DNA of 64,000 bases from Pseudarthrobacter enclensis (GCF_001457025.1 NZ_KQ758603.1:210643-274642); one strand, 5' to 3'. Counted from the first letter of the stretch, positions 35,269 through 45,371 are shown. Notes: generated by a model not told the origin, from the sequence alone. Translations and numbers: made by a program.

Positions 35269-38200
35269 GTGGTTGCCCACAACGGCAGTGCCTATCTGCC
35301 CAGAACACTTGCAGGGCTGGCGGACCAGACCCGCCCGGTAGATTACGCCATAGGCGTCGACGCCGGCTCGGCGGACAATTCCCGTTCCCTCCTTGAGGAA
35401 GTCCTTGGCGCGGCACACGTTGTCTCCCACGACCACCGCCGGGGAGGTATGGGCGCGGCCGTTTCCGCCGGGCTCGCAGGGCTTGCTCCGCGCACGGGCG
35501 GCCGGGCGGACGGCAGGCCGGAGTGGATCTGGCTGCTGCACGACGACGCCGCCCCGGCACCCGAAGCCCTGGCGGAACTGCTGGGCGCCGTGGAACGTGC
35601 CCCATCCGTCACCGTGGCCGGCTGCAAGCAGCTGGACTGGCATGAGGACCGGAAGCTGATCGACGTCGGCTTGTCCACGAGCCGCTGGGCGGAGCGTTTG
35701 ACCCTCATCGACGCCGACGAACTGGACCAGGGCCAGTACGACGGCCGCAGCGACACGTTCGCCGTCAACTCGGCGGGCATGCTGGTCCGCCGGGACGTGT
35801 GGGACCAGCTGGGTGGATTCGACCCCGCCCTTCCGGGCAGCGGCGACGACGTCGACTTCTGCTGGCGCAACAGGCTCGCCGGCCACCGCGTCGTGGTGGT
35901 CCCGGCGGCCCGGATGTTCCACGTGGCCCATCGCCCGCACGCCCTGGGTAACCCTGCCGCGGCCAGGAAAGCGCAGGTGCACCTGCGGCTTAAGCACTCA
36001 CCACTGTGGATGGTGCCCGTCCACGCCGTCGGTGCCCTGCTCGGCAGCCTGTTCCGGCTGGTCCTGAGCATCCTCGTCAAGGAACCCGGACACGGCCTCA
36101 CCCAACTCCTGGCCACCTTCGCCGCCCTGGGCAGGCCCCGGGCAGTGGCCAAGTCCCGGGCCTCGGCGCGGCAAACCCGCCGGATCCGGCGGTCCGTTAT
36201 CCGCAAGCTCCAGACGCCCCGAAGGGAAGTCTGGAGCCACCGCCGTTCGCTCATGGAAGCCCTCGGCCCGGACACCAACCCCGCCGATGAGCTCGAACAG
36301 GATCCCCTGGCGCACCAGCCCAGCGGCGATACCTCGGATGATTTCGCCGCGCTGGCCACGCGCAAGCGCGGGTGGGTGGGGAACGGCGCCCTGGCAGCCT
36401 TCATTATCGCTTCCATCGCCTCGCTCCTTGGCCTGGCCGGCCTGGTCCGTGCCGACGCCGTTGCGGGCGGCGCCCTGATTCCGCTCTCCACCGGGCTGGG
36501 TGATATCTGGCACCACGCCTCGAGCTGGTGGATCAACCTCGGTGCCGGGCTTCCCGGCCGCGGTGACCCTTTCGACTACGTCCTGTGGATCCTGGGCGTG
36601 GTGGGCGGCGGCGACGCCAATGCGGCCATGGCCTGGCTGCTGCTGCTCAGCACTCCGCTGTCCGCGCTGACGGCCTGGTTCGCGGCAGGAGGCCTGACCG
36701 GCCGGCGCCGGCTCCGGTTGGCGGCTGCCCTGTTCTGGGCTGCGGCGCCGGCCCTGCAGGTCGCCCTGAACCAGGGCCGCGCGGGCGCACTCCTGGCGCA
36801 TCTGATGATTCCCCTGGTCGCGCTGGCACTGCTGCGGGCCACGGGTTCCGCGGTGGGGCACGGGCGGCATGCGTGGCCCCAGCCGGGTACGCGCCCGGCC
36901 GAGAAGCCTCCGGTCAAGCCCGGCATCAACGGAACACCGTCCTGGACAGCGGCAGCGGCCGCCGGGCTGGCCCTGGCGGTGGCCGTCGCGTCCGCGCCGT
37001 CCCTGCTGCTTCCCGCCGTGCTGGTGGTCGTGCTCTGCGGCGTGCTGATGGGCAGGCGGGGGAGGACCGTCTGGTGGGCGCTCCTGCCCAGTGCCGCACT
37101 GTTCGTCCCGTTTGGCCTGTCCGTGCTCGACCGGCCCCGGGCGCTCCTGGCGGACCCCGGGATGCCCCTCGGCTTTGACGCCGCACCGCTGTGGCAGCAG
37201 TTCCTGGGCCAGCCACTCTCCTTCGATCCCGGCAAGGGATTGGAAGGACTTGCCCCGTTCAACGACGGCTTCCTGCCCTGGGCAACGCTGCTGGCGTTCC
37301 TGCTCGCCGGGCCGGTCCTGGTACTGGCAGTGGCCGCGCTCTTCGCATCCGGAAGCCGCGCTGCCAGGGCCAGGGTCTTCTGGGCCGCCGGCCTTGCTGC
37401 CCTGGCATGCGGCTGGCTGGCCTCCAGGGTAGCCACCGGTGCCACCGCCGATACCCTCGTGACACCCTTCAGCGGGCCGGCCGTCTCCACAGCCGCCTTT
37501 GCCTTCCTCGCCGCAGCCATGCTGGGGGCGGAACACCTCCTCGCCGCAGCCGGACGTGCGGCAGCCAGGAGCCCTCGCCGCGCAGCTGCCGCCAACACGG
37601 CCGTCGCCGCGGGCATGGTCCTGCTCCTCGCCGGTCCCCTGGCGGGTATGGCAACCTGGAGCGCCCAGAACCTCCTGCGGCCCGCACCCGGGGCTTCCGC
37701 TCCTGCCTCGGACACGGAAACGCGCGGCCTTGGCGTTCCCAGGCTCGTGGAGGGCACAGGCAGCCGCACGTTGCCAGCCACGGCCATCGACCGGGGGACG
37801 GGCGCTGAACAGACCCGGACCCTGCTGATCGGCACCCGCGAGGACGGCACCTACGACGCGTCCCTGATGCGTGGCGCCGGCACCACCCTGGACAGCCTTT
37901 CGGCAATTGCGTCAGCGCGAAGCATCATCGGAGCCCCCGGGGCCGAGACAGTCCGCGACGACGACGACGTCACCGCCTCGGTCCGCAGGGTTGTCGCTAC
38001 CTTGGTTGCAGGGCAGGGGGTGGACCCCCGGGAGGACCTGGAACAGCTCGGTGCCGGATTCGTGGTGCTGCGGTCAGCCGACACTGCCGCGCAGTTGACT
38101 GCCAGCCGGATGGACTCCGTTCCCGGCCTCGTCGCGGTCGGCCAGACGGACGTCGGCTGGCTGTGGCGCATCACGCCACGCAACCAGCCCGCAACCCAGG

Positions 38201-38601
38201 CCGCCGATGTCGCCCACCGCGTCAGGGTCATCGACGGAAACGGCGCCACCCTGTCCCTGGTCCCTTCAGGCGCCAACGACGTCGACTCCGCTGTCCCCGC
38301 CGGGCCCGAAGGGCGGCTGGTTGTCCTCGCCGAACGGGCAGACCCGGGCTGGACCGCATGGCTTGACGGTCGCAGGCTGACGTCGACGACGTCCGGGTGG
38401 GAGCAGGCATTCACCCTGCCGGCGTCCGGGGGACAGCTGACCGTCCGCTACGAGAACCCTTGGTCATGGTGGTCGGGCGCGGCCCAGGTCGTCATCATCG
38501 GTCTCACCGTCATGCTCGCCCTCCCGATGCCCGCCAACCGGCCCAGGACCGGGCTGTCGCGGGATGAAGGCACCTTGCGTAAGGAAAAGCAGAATGCATG
38601 A
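35269..38601 (+). CDS. Giant membrane glycosyltransferase, family 2 (GT2)
   Basis: About 1110 residues. Residues 1-250 form a GT-A fold: VAHNGSAYLPRTLAGL, the nucleotide-sugar DXD-like WLLHDDAAP near 90, and GSGDDVDFCWRNRLAGHRV near 205. Residues 250-300 and 370-840 hold many membrane segments, and 850-1085 form an extracytoplasmic beta-rich domain before a last membrane helix. Beginning at GTG 35269 cuts the first beta strand; the frame is open upstream to VTAVVVAHNG, with CTG 35236 (overlapping the whiB stop as CTGA) or ATT 35239 as non-standard starts. Likely exports or extends a surface glycan; compare Rv3265c by position. Confidence 0.85.
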   Translation: MVAHNGSAYLPRTLAGLADQTRPVDYAIGVDAGSADNSRSLLEEVLGAAHVVSHDHRRGGMGAAVSAGLAGLAPRTGGRADGRPEWIWLLHDDAAPAPEALAELLGAVERAPSVTVAGCKQLDWHEDRKLIDVGLSTSRWAERLTLIDADELDQGQYDGRSDTFAVNSAGMLVRRDVWDQLGGFDPALPGSGDDVDFCWRNRLAGHRVVVVPAARMFHVAHRPHALGNPAAARKAQVHLRLKHSPLWMVPVHAVGALLGSLFRLVLSILVKEPGHGLTQLLATFAALGRPRAVAKSRASARQTRRIRRSVIRKLQTPRREVWSHRRSLMEALGPDTNPADELEQDPLAHQPSGDTSDDFAALATRKRGWVGNGALAAFIIASIASLLGLAGLVRADAVAGGALIPLSTGLGDIWHHASSWWINLGAGLPGRGDPFDYVLWILGVVGGGDANAAMAWLLLLSTPLSALTAWFAAGGLTGRRRLRLAAALFWAAAPALQVALNQGRAGALLAHLMIPLVALALLRATGSAVGHGRHAWPQPGTRPAEKPPVKPGINGTPSWTAAAAAGLALAVAVASAPSLLLPAVLVVVLCGVLMGRRGRTVWWALLPSAALFVPFGLSVLDRPRALLADPGMPLGFDAAPLWQQFLGQPLSFDPGKGLEGLAPFNDGFLPWATLLAFLLAGPVLVLAVAALFASGSRAARARVFWAAGLAALACGWLASRVATGATADTLVTPFSGPAVSTAAFAFLAAAMLGAEHLLAAAGRAAARSPRRAAAANTAVAAGMVLLLAGPLAGMATWSAQNLLRPAPGASAPASDTETRGLGVPRLVEGTGSRTLPATAIDRGTGAEQTRTLLIGTREDGTYDASLMRGAGTTLDSLSAIASARSIIGAPGAETVRDDDDVTASVRRVVATLVAGQGVDPREDLEQLGAGFVVLRSADTAAQLTASRMDSVPGLVAVGQTDVGWLWRITPRNQPATQAADVAHRVRVIDGNGATLSLVPSGANDVDSAVPAGPEGRLVVLAERADPGWTAWLDGRRLTSTTSGWEQAFTLPASGGQLTVRYENPWSWWSGAAQVVIIGLTVMLALPMPANRPRTGLSRDEGTLRKEKQNA

Positions 38602-40297
38602 GCCCACCCGTGGACCCTCCGGAACCGGCACAGGCTCCAGTGACGGGCCAGGCACCGGACTCGAAACCCGCACAGACGCCGCTGCCGGCCACCGCCCCCC
38701 GGGGTCAACGGCCCGCCCCGCAGCGGCAGGGAAGCGCCGGACTGGTGCCCTTGCCGGCGCGGCGGGCGCAGTCCTCGTCCTGGCCTGCGCCGGCGGCGTC
38801 GTCGCGGCCGGCTCGCTGATGCCCGTCGCGGCATCCAGCCGGAGCCTGGAAGCCCCGGCCGCGGCCGTACCCGCCGGAACGAGCACAGGTGTGTGTCCAG
38901 GTCCTGCCCGGCTCCTTGAAGGAACCGAGGCCGGGACCGATCCCCAGTTCAAACCCGAATCGGACACCGCGGCAACCAGCGTGACGGCCGCCGTCCTGGG
39001 AACGGCCGGCGTCCTGCCCGGCAGCAGGCTGTCCCGCCTGGACGGAAGCTCCGCCGCAGAGATCGCCAAGGACTCCGGGGCCCCTGCGCCCGAAGGGCCG
39101 CGGCAGGAACTGCTGGCCGGTGCACTGGCCGGCCGGACGGTGGACCAGGTAACGGTCCTCAGCGCCGACGCCGTCGCCAACCAGAAGGCATCTGCTGCGG
39201 CTGCGATGAAGTTCACCGCCACTGACGGGGACCTGCAGGGCACTGCGGCGGCCAACTGCCAGCAGCCGTCCAACGACCAGTGGATTGCCGGAGCCAGCAC
39301 CACGGTGGGCAGAACCTCCGTGCTGGTGCTCAGCAACGCCTCCAGCAGCCCCGCAACCGTCAACCTGGAACTGTACGGCGCAAAGGGGCAAATCCAGGCG
39401 CCGGGCAGCCGTGGCCTCCTGGTGGCACCGGGCACCACCCGCTCCGTGGTGCTGGCAGGGCTGGCTCCCGGAGAGGAACAGCTCGGGCTCCGGGTCCGGA
39501 GTTCCGGCGGGCCGGTGGCCGCGGTCATCCAGCAAAGCGTCCTGCGCGGCCTGACGCCCGGGGGAGTGGACTTCATCACCCCGGGTGCTGCGCCGGCGAC
39601 GCGCCAGGTCATGACCGGAGTGGACATCCAGGACGCCGCCGGCATCGCCGCGCTCACGGCAAAATCCGGTTACAAGGACGCAGCACCCGCGCTGCAGATC
39701 ACCGTTCCGGGGCCTTCCGACGCCGTCGTCGAAATCAAACTGTACGGCCGGGATGGCCAAAAGGCGCTTCCTGCCGGCGGCGTGGTCACCGCAAAGGCCG
39801 GGTCCGTGACGGAAGTGTCGCTGGCCGGTGTTCCCGCAGGCCACTACACGGTGGCGGCGTCCTCCGACGTCTCCTTCGTTGCAGCCACCCGCGTCAGCCG
39901 CGGTCTGCAGGCCAACCAGCCGTCCGACGTCGCGTGGGCGGCGTCAGGGATACGCCTCGGCAGCCAGCACGTGGTAGCCGTGCCGCAGGGAGGCGGCCGC
40001 GAACTCGTGTTTGGCGCGTTGGACGGCCGCGCCACCATCACCTATTCGGCCATCACGGCGGACGGCAAGGTGCGGACGCCGGCCACCGCCGACATCGCCG
40101 GGGGCACCACGGCCTCCATCGCCGTACCGGAAAAGGCCGACGGCGCCGACGTCGTGGGGTACGTGGTCTCCGCTGCCGGGGACCCCGCCTACGGCGCCGT
40201 CCTGGTGGGGCAGGAAGGCCGCAGCGACGTCGCCACCATGGCGTTCCAGCCGCCGGCGGCGGGCCAGGAAACCGTCCCGGTGGCCCTGGGCTTCTGA
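38594..40297 (+). CDS. DUF5719 secreted or membrane-anchored protein
   Basis: About 567 residues, function unknown. A disordered Gly/Thr/Pro-rich N-terminus (1-45) leads to one membrane segment (LAGAAGAVLVLACAGGVVAA, about 53-72); the rest is extracytoplasmic, Ala/Gly/Ser-rich and beta-type, with repeats of the kind VLVLSNASSSPATVNLELYG. Two cysteines (GVCPGPARL, NCQQPSND) could pair. The ATG at 38594 lies within the end of the GT2 gene (8-nt overlap) and has AAGGA upstream; ATG 38564 is a less likely start. The overlap points to joint work with the glycosyltransferase in the envelope. Confidence 0.85.
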   Translation: MHEPTRGPSGTGTGSSDGPGTGLETRTDAAAGHRPPGSTARPAAAGKRRTGALAGAAGAVLVLACAGGVVAAGSLMPVAASSRSLEAPAAAVPAGTSTGVCPGPARLLEGTEAGTDPQFKPESDTAATSVTAAVLGTAGVLPGSRLSRLDGSSAAEIAKDSGAPAPEGPRQELLAGALAGRTVDQVTVLSADAVANQKASAAAAMKFTATDGDLQGTAAANCQQPSNDQWIAGASTTVGRTSVLVLSNASSSPATVNLELYGAKGQIQAPGSRGLLVAPGTTRSVVLAGLAPGEEQLGLRVRSSGGPVAAVIQQSVLRGLTPGGVDFITPGAAPATRQVMTGVDIQDAAGIAALTAKSGYKDAAPALQITVPGPSDAVVEIKLYGRDGQKALPAGGVVTAKAGSVTEVSLAGVPAGHYTVAASSDVSFVAATRVSRGLQANQPSDVAWAASGIRLGSQHVVAVPQGGGRELVFGALDGRATITYSAITADGKVRTPATADIAGGTTASIAVPEKADGADVVGYVVSAAGDPAYGAVLVGQEGRSDVATMAFQPPAAGQETVPVALGF

Positions 40298-40308
40298 ACC
40301 GGAAGGAA

Positions 40309-40821
40309 TCAGTAGCGGCGCCGGTACACCGGATCCAGCGTCTCCGGGGCCACGCCCAGCATCTCCGCCGTGTGCTCAACCACCACGTCGTGGACCAAAT
40401 CCTGGAGCTCCTCGATGACCGGGCAGGCCTGCTCCACCACGCGCCGGTAGACGGTGATCATCGGGCCATCGTCGCCGGCAGCCGGCGTGTAGGCGCCCAT
40501 GGGCGCCGGCGTGCCGGCAGCAGCAAGTGCTTCCAGGTCCGGCGGGATGTCATCCACCCCGAAACGGACTCCATCCAGGGTCTTGCCCCAAATATCGTGA
40601 AGCCGCTGGGCGGAATCCAGCACCATGTCATCAAAGCGGTCGCCGCGCGTCCGGTACCCCGGGTGGGTGGGCAGCATGACTTCGCCGCGCAGCCCTCGTC
40701 CATGGCGGTTCCGCCGGCGCCGCAGGAAGCTGCGGCCGGCACCTGCCGCTGCCGAAGTGGCTTGGACATCCGGATCAGCCAACCGGACCGTGAAGCCTGA
40801 TTTATGGTTCGATGACTGCAT
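40309..40821 (-). CDS. Metallopeptidase family protein with altered zinc motif
   Basis: 170 residues, related to the small zincin-like family PF06262 (Rv3259 in M. tuberculosis). Actinobacterial features: RRRRNRHGRGLRGEVMLPTH, RFDDMVLDSAQRLHDIW and MITVYRRVVEQACP. Where the family has an HExxH helix, this protein reads LVHDVVVEHTAEMLGV, that is HDxxxEH, so zinc binding and peptidase activity are doubtful. ATG 40821 lies 6 nt after TACAGT on the minus strand, a probable leaderless start. Convergent with DUF5719 (11-nt gap) and divergent from DUF3499. Confidence 0.8.
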   Translation of the reverse strand: MQSSNHKSGFTVRLADPDVQATSAAAGAGRSFLRRRRNRHGRGLRGEVMLPTHPGYRTRGDRFDDMVLDSAQRLHDIWGKTLDGVRFGVDDIPPDLEALAAAGTPAPMGAYTPAAGDDGPMITVYRRVVEQACPVIEELQDLVHDVVVEHTAEMLGVAPETLDPVYRRRY

Positions 40822-40942
40822 ACAACGACTGTAAACCCGGGCCGGGGTTTCCGCGACAGATTCCCCCCGCAGCGAAGGCGCGTCCTCACCTGCCCGCGCC
40901 AATGCGCGGTGTTCCCGGCGGCAAGGGGTAGTCTGGGATGTC

Positions 40943-41332
40943 GTGGGAGCTATCCGTCAGTGTTCAAGATCCGCCTGCCGCCAGTCGGCTGTGGCCACCC
41001 TGACGTACGTCTACGCGGAGTCCACCGCGGTGCTGGGCCCGCTCGCAACGTACGCCGAACCGCACTGCTACGACCTCTGCGAACAGCACGCCGATTCGCT
41101 GACCGTCCCCCGCGGCTGGGAAGTCCTGCGCCTGGCAATGCCCTCAACCCCGCAGCAGCCCGGGCCGGACGACCTCCTGGCCCTGGCCAACGCCGTGCGG
41201 GACGCTGCGGCGCTGCCCGGCCAGACGCCGCCGCAACCCGCCCAACGGGGACCGCATACGGCCCTGGAAGCGCCCGCCGCCACCGAAGGCACCCGCAGGG
41301 GACACCTCCGGATCCTGCGCGAGCCGTCCTGA
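40943..41332 (+). CDS. DUF3499 family protein
   Basis: 129 residues, function unknown. The N-terminal 60 residues carry the DUF3499 core with cysteine/histidine pairs (RQCSRSACRQSAVATLTYVY and PHCYDLCEQHADSL) that look like a small zinc-ribbon; WEVLRL follows. The C-terminal part is Pro/Gln-rich and disordered. GTG 40943 has TAGTCT 8 nt upstream. It is the counterpart of Rv3258c next to the metallopeptidase-like gene. In M. tuberculosis a phosphomannomutase gene follows; here the next gene is Trm112-like. Confidence 0.87.
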   Translation: MGAIRQCSRSACRQSAVATLTYVYAESTAVLGPLATYAEPHCYDLCEQHADSLTVPRGWEVLRLAMPSTPQQPGPDDLLALANAVRDAAALPGQTPPQPAQRGPHTALEAPAATEGTRRGHLRILREPS

Positions 41333-41411
41333 CCGGCTTCTGGCGGTACGCTGGAACCTGCACACTTTTCAGCCACCGGCGCGAGCGCGCCCGCCAGGGA
41401 GCATGAACCAA

Positions 41412-41648
41412 ATGCCAAAAATCAGTCCTGAACTGTTGTCTGTCCTGCGCTGCCCCGTGACGGGCTCGCCCCTGGTCCAGGAAGGCGAAGAGCTGGTCGC
41501 CACAGCTGCAGGGCAGGACGGCGCCACCCCGCGCTACACCATCGAGGACGGAATCCCCCTCCTCCTCCCGCCGCAGCTGCTGGCCGCAGCGACCGCCGCC
41601 GGCTCGGACCAGCACGATTCCAAACCTGCTGCGGGCACCGCCGGCTAG
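41412..41648 (+). CDS. Trm112 family small protein
   Basis: About 78 residues. The N-terminal half matches the bacterial Trm112/YcaR type ([16 protein letters not shown], then [12 protein letters not shown]). Trm112 proteins activate partner methyltransferases; bacterial forms are little studied. Only one cysteine is present, so the zinc knuckle of classical members is missing. The C-terminal 25 residues are Ala/Gly-rich. ATG 41412 is preferred over ATG 41403, because AGGGAG lies 10 nt before the former but only 1 nt before the latter. It precedes ahcY. Confidence 0.82.
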   Translation: MPKISPELLSVLRCPVTGSPLVQEGEELVATAAGQDGATPRYTIEDGIPLLLPPQLLAAATAAGSDQHDSKPAAGTAG

Positions 41649-41702
41649 CACCACAGCACCTGCGTCCCCGGACCGGGATTCCCGCCCTGGGATGCTCACC
41701 AT

Positions 41703-41732
41703 TGAGATTTCCTGCACTGAGATTTCCTGCAC
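41703..41732 (+). repeat. 15-bp tandem repeat in the ahcY leader
   Basis: TGAGATTTCCTGCAC occurs twice back to back (41703-41717 and 41718-41732) and the next four bases again read TGAG. It ends about 16 nt before the ahcY ATG, next to its ribosome site AAAGGA. No known riboswitch fits. Confidence 0.8.
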
Positions 41733-41748
41733 TGAGCAAAGGACCACG

Positions 41749-43227
<1,479 letters not shown>

Positions 43228-43254
43228 AGACCGCCGCCGGAAGCCGTTACCAAG

Positions 43255-43296
43255 AAGTAAGGTGCCCGGGCGCCCCACGCGCCCGGGCTGTTACTT
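43255..43296 (+). terminator. Terminator after ahcY
   Basis: GCCCGGGCGC (43264-43273) pairs with GCGCCCGGGC (43279-43288) around a 5-nt loop, extended by AAGTAA / TTACTT at the base. No long T tract follows. Confidence 0.75.
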
Positions 43297-43316
43297 CCAG
43301 CGCCTAGGATCTGAAC

Positions 43317-44555
43317 ATGGAGCCAGAAGTCCAACCCCGCCGCCCACGGCCGATCAAGAAGATTCTCATCATCGCCGTGGTGTGCATCCTGGCGGCCGCC
43401 GGCGGTGTATTCGCCGCCGTCGCGCCCGGCCTTGCGGGCGGTGTGATGGAATCCGAAGCGGGCTCCGCCGTCCGGACCTCGCCCGGCATCGCGGCGCCGG
43501 TGGTGGCGCCTGTAACGTCCGAGTCCGCGCCGGCCAACGGTGCCAAGCAGGTCAACCCTGCAGCGCCGGTCACCCTCAAGGTGAACAACGGCACCATCGA
43601 ACGGGTCACCCTGACCAGCACGGGCGGCGACACCGTGGACGGCATCATCGACGCCGCGGGAACCGGCTGGGCTGCCGCCGCGCCCCTGAAATTCAATACT
43701 GACTACAGCTACACCTTCGTGGTCAAGGATGGCGCCGGCCGGGAAACCAGCACCACGCAGTCCTTCAGCACTGTGTCGAGCTCGCACGAGGCCGATGCCG
43801 CCGTTTACCCGCTGGACGGCATGAAGGTCGGGGTGGGCCAGCCGCTGCAGATCATCTTCAGCGAACCCGTGCTGAACCGCGACGCCGTCGAGAAGGCCAT
43901 CAAGATCACCAGCAGCGCCGGCCAGGCGGGGGCCTTCCACTGGTACAGCGACAAGATGGTCCGCTACCGGGCGCAGGACTTCTGGGCTGCGAACTCCACC
44001 GTCACCATGGACATGCAACTGTTCGGCGTGGACCTGGGCAACGGCCAGATCGCCAACTTCAATAAGAAGGTGAACGTTTCCATCGGCGACAAAAAGGTCG
44101 CGGTGGCCGATGCCGCCGCCCACACCTTCACGCTGAGCGTCAACGACCAGCCGGTCAAGACCCTGCCGGTCAGCATGGGCGACAAGCGGTTCCCCTCCGC
44201 ACGCGGGTACGGCGTCCTGATGGAGAAAAACCGCTTCGACCACTTCCGCGCCTCGAGCATCGGTCTGAAACCCGATGATCCCGCCTATTACGGCGACGTG
44301 GACGTCGAGTACACCATCCGCCTGACGCTGAGCGGGGCCTACATCCACCAGGCGCTGGATTCCGCCTTCCCGTACATCGGCAACGCCAACGTCTCGCACG
44401 GCTGCATCGGATTCCTGCCCGACGGCGCTGCCTGGGTCTTCGACAACATGGGCACCGGTGACGTGGTCAACATCATCAACACCGAGGGCGACTATGCCGC
44501 CCACGACGACGGCTACGGCGACTGGAACATCCCCTGGGCCGAGTACGACAACTAG
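43317..44555 (+). CDS. L,D-transpeptidase (YkuD) with Ig-like domains
   Basis: Forms 3-3 peptidoglycan cross-links or attaches proteins to the wall. 412 residues: cytoplasmic basic start, signal anchor at about 15-38 (ILIIAVVCILAAAGGVFAAV), Ig-like domains at about 70-255 as in mycobacterial LdtMt proteins, then a YkuD domain. The catalytic site reads NANVSHGCIGFLP near 360, with the upstream histidine in GAYIHQALDSAFP. The position after SHGC-I is Gly rather than the more usual Arg or Asn. TAGGAT (43305-43310) lies 6 nt before the ATG, so the mRNA is probably leaderless. Confidence 0.93.
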   Translation: MEPEVQPRRPRPIKKILIIAVVCILAAAGGVFAAVAPGLAGGVMESEAGSAVRTSPGIAAPVVAPVTSESAPANGAKQVNPAAPVTLKVNNGTIERVTLTSTGGDTVDGIIDAAGTGWAAAAPLKFNTDYSYTFVVKDGAGRETSTTQSFSTVSSSHEADAAVYPLDGMKVGVGQPLQIIFSEPVLNRDAVEKAIKITSSAGQAGAFHWYSDKMVRYRAQDFWAANSTVTMDMQLFGVDLGNGQIANFNKKVNVSIGDKKVAVADAAAHTFTLSVNDQPVKTLPVSMGDKRFPSARGYGVLMEKNRFDHFRASSIGLKPDDPAYYGDVDVEYTIRLTLSGAYIHQALDSAFPYIGNANVSHGCIGFLPDGAAWVFDNMGTGDVVNIINTEGDYAAHDDGYGDWNIPWAEYDN

Positions 44556-44570
44556 GCCCGTCAACCAGGG

Positions 44571-45371
44571 TCAGCTGCTGAACGGCAGCCGCTGCAGCCT
44601 GTCGCCAACCTCCGTGTTGCGCCGGCGCTGCGCCGACAGCCTGGCAAACTCCCGGTTCCGGCGTTCGGAGACGACGGCGGCAAGATAGTCGTCCGGGCCG
44701 GTTCCGGGCGGCGGGGCCGGCGCCACATGGGCGGCAAGTTCCGTGGCGATCGAGGCAGCCATCCCGGCCCGTGACAGCGGTGCCATCCGGCCCGCCTGGC
44801 GGATGTAGCGGGACGCCCGACGCGCGGTGCCGTCCGGTATCCGGCCGATATCGGCCGTCTGCGCCCATGCCCGAAGGTACGGCGGGACGGCGACCGGAAC
44901 CGGGGGTTCCGCGGCAATCCGCGTACGGACGGCATAGGTGCCGGCCATGAGGTCCCCCAGGCGCCGCGACTTGTCGTTGAAAAGCGCCACCGCCAGCGCC
45001 AGGCCCCCGAACGTCAGGTAGACCTCGAGGAAACCGGCCAGCCCGCGGATCAGGGCGTGCCGGAAACGGATGGCCCCGCCGTCGTCGCGGACCACACGGA
45101 GGCCGACGGCCAGCTTGCCCAGGGAGAGTCCCCGGCTCAGGGTTTCCAGCCCCACCGGGACAATGACCAGGCAGAAGACGACGCCGACCAGCACCAAGGC
45201 GCGCATGGCCGCTTCGTCGAGGTCTTCTCCGGCGGCTGACAGGCCGATCAGGACCGCCGCCAGCAGGACACCGTTGAAGAGGACATCAAGGAACAGGCCC
45301 AGGGCGCGGGCCGCAAAGGACGCGGGCCGCAGCTCCAGGACCACCGCCTCGCCGGTGATGATTGAACTCAC
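44571..45371 (-). CDS. RDD family membrane protein
   Basis: About 266 residues. The first 140 form an RDD domain with three or four hydrophobic segments, opening PASFAARALGLFLDVLFNGV, with GLSLGKLAVGLRVVRDDGG near 80 and NDKSRRLGDLMAGTYAVRTR near 130. The remaining 120 residues are soluble, basic and unassigned. The family's function is poorly known (transport or osmotic roles proposed). GTG 45371 is preferred to GTG 45413, since the -10 box TAGACT abuts the latter. Divergent from the SpoIIM-like gene, a common actinobacterial pair. Confidence 0.86.
   Translation of the reverse strand: MSSIITGEAVVLELRPASFAARALGLFLDVLFNGVLLAAVLIGLSAAGEDLDEAAMRALVLVGVVFCLVIVPVGLETLSRGLSLGKLAVGLRVVRDDGGAIRFRHALIRGLAGFLEVYLTFGGLALAVALFNDKSRRLGDLMAGTYAVRTRIAAEPPVPVAVPPYLRAWAQTADIGRIPDGTARRASRYIRQAGRMAPLSRAGMAASIATELAAHVAPAPPPGTGPDDYLAAVVSERRNREFARLSAQRRRNTEVGDRLQRLPFSS

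Noticed and set aside
35998..37536. A 512-codon minus-strand frame inside the GT2 gene
   Set aside because: Gly/Gln/Arg-rich shadow of a GC-rich membrane protein gene; no start signal or family similarity.
41649..41748. An SAH riboswitch before ahcY
   Set aside because: The 100-base leader shows the tandem repeat but not the conserved pseudoknot segments of that riboswitch.
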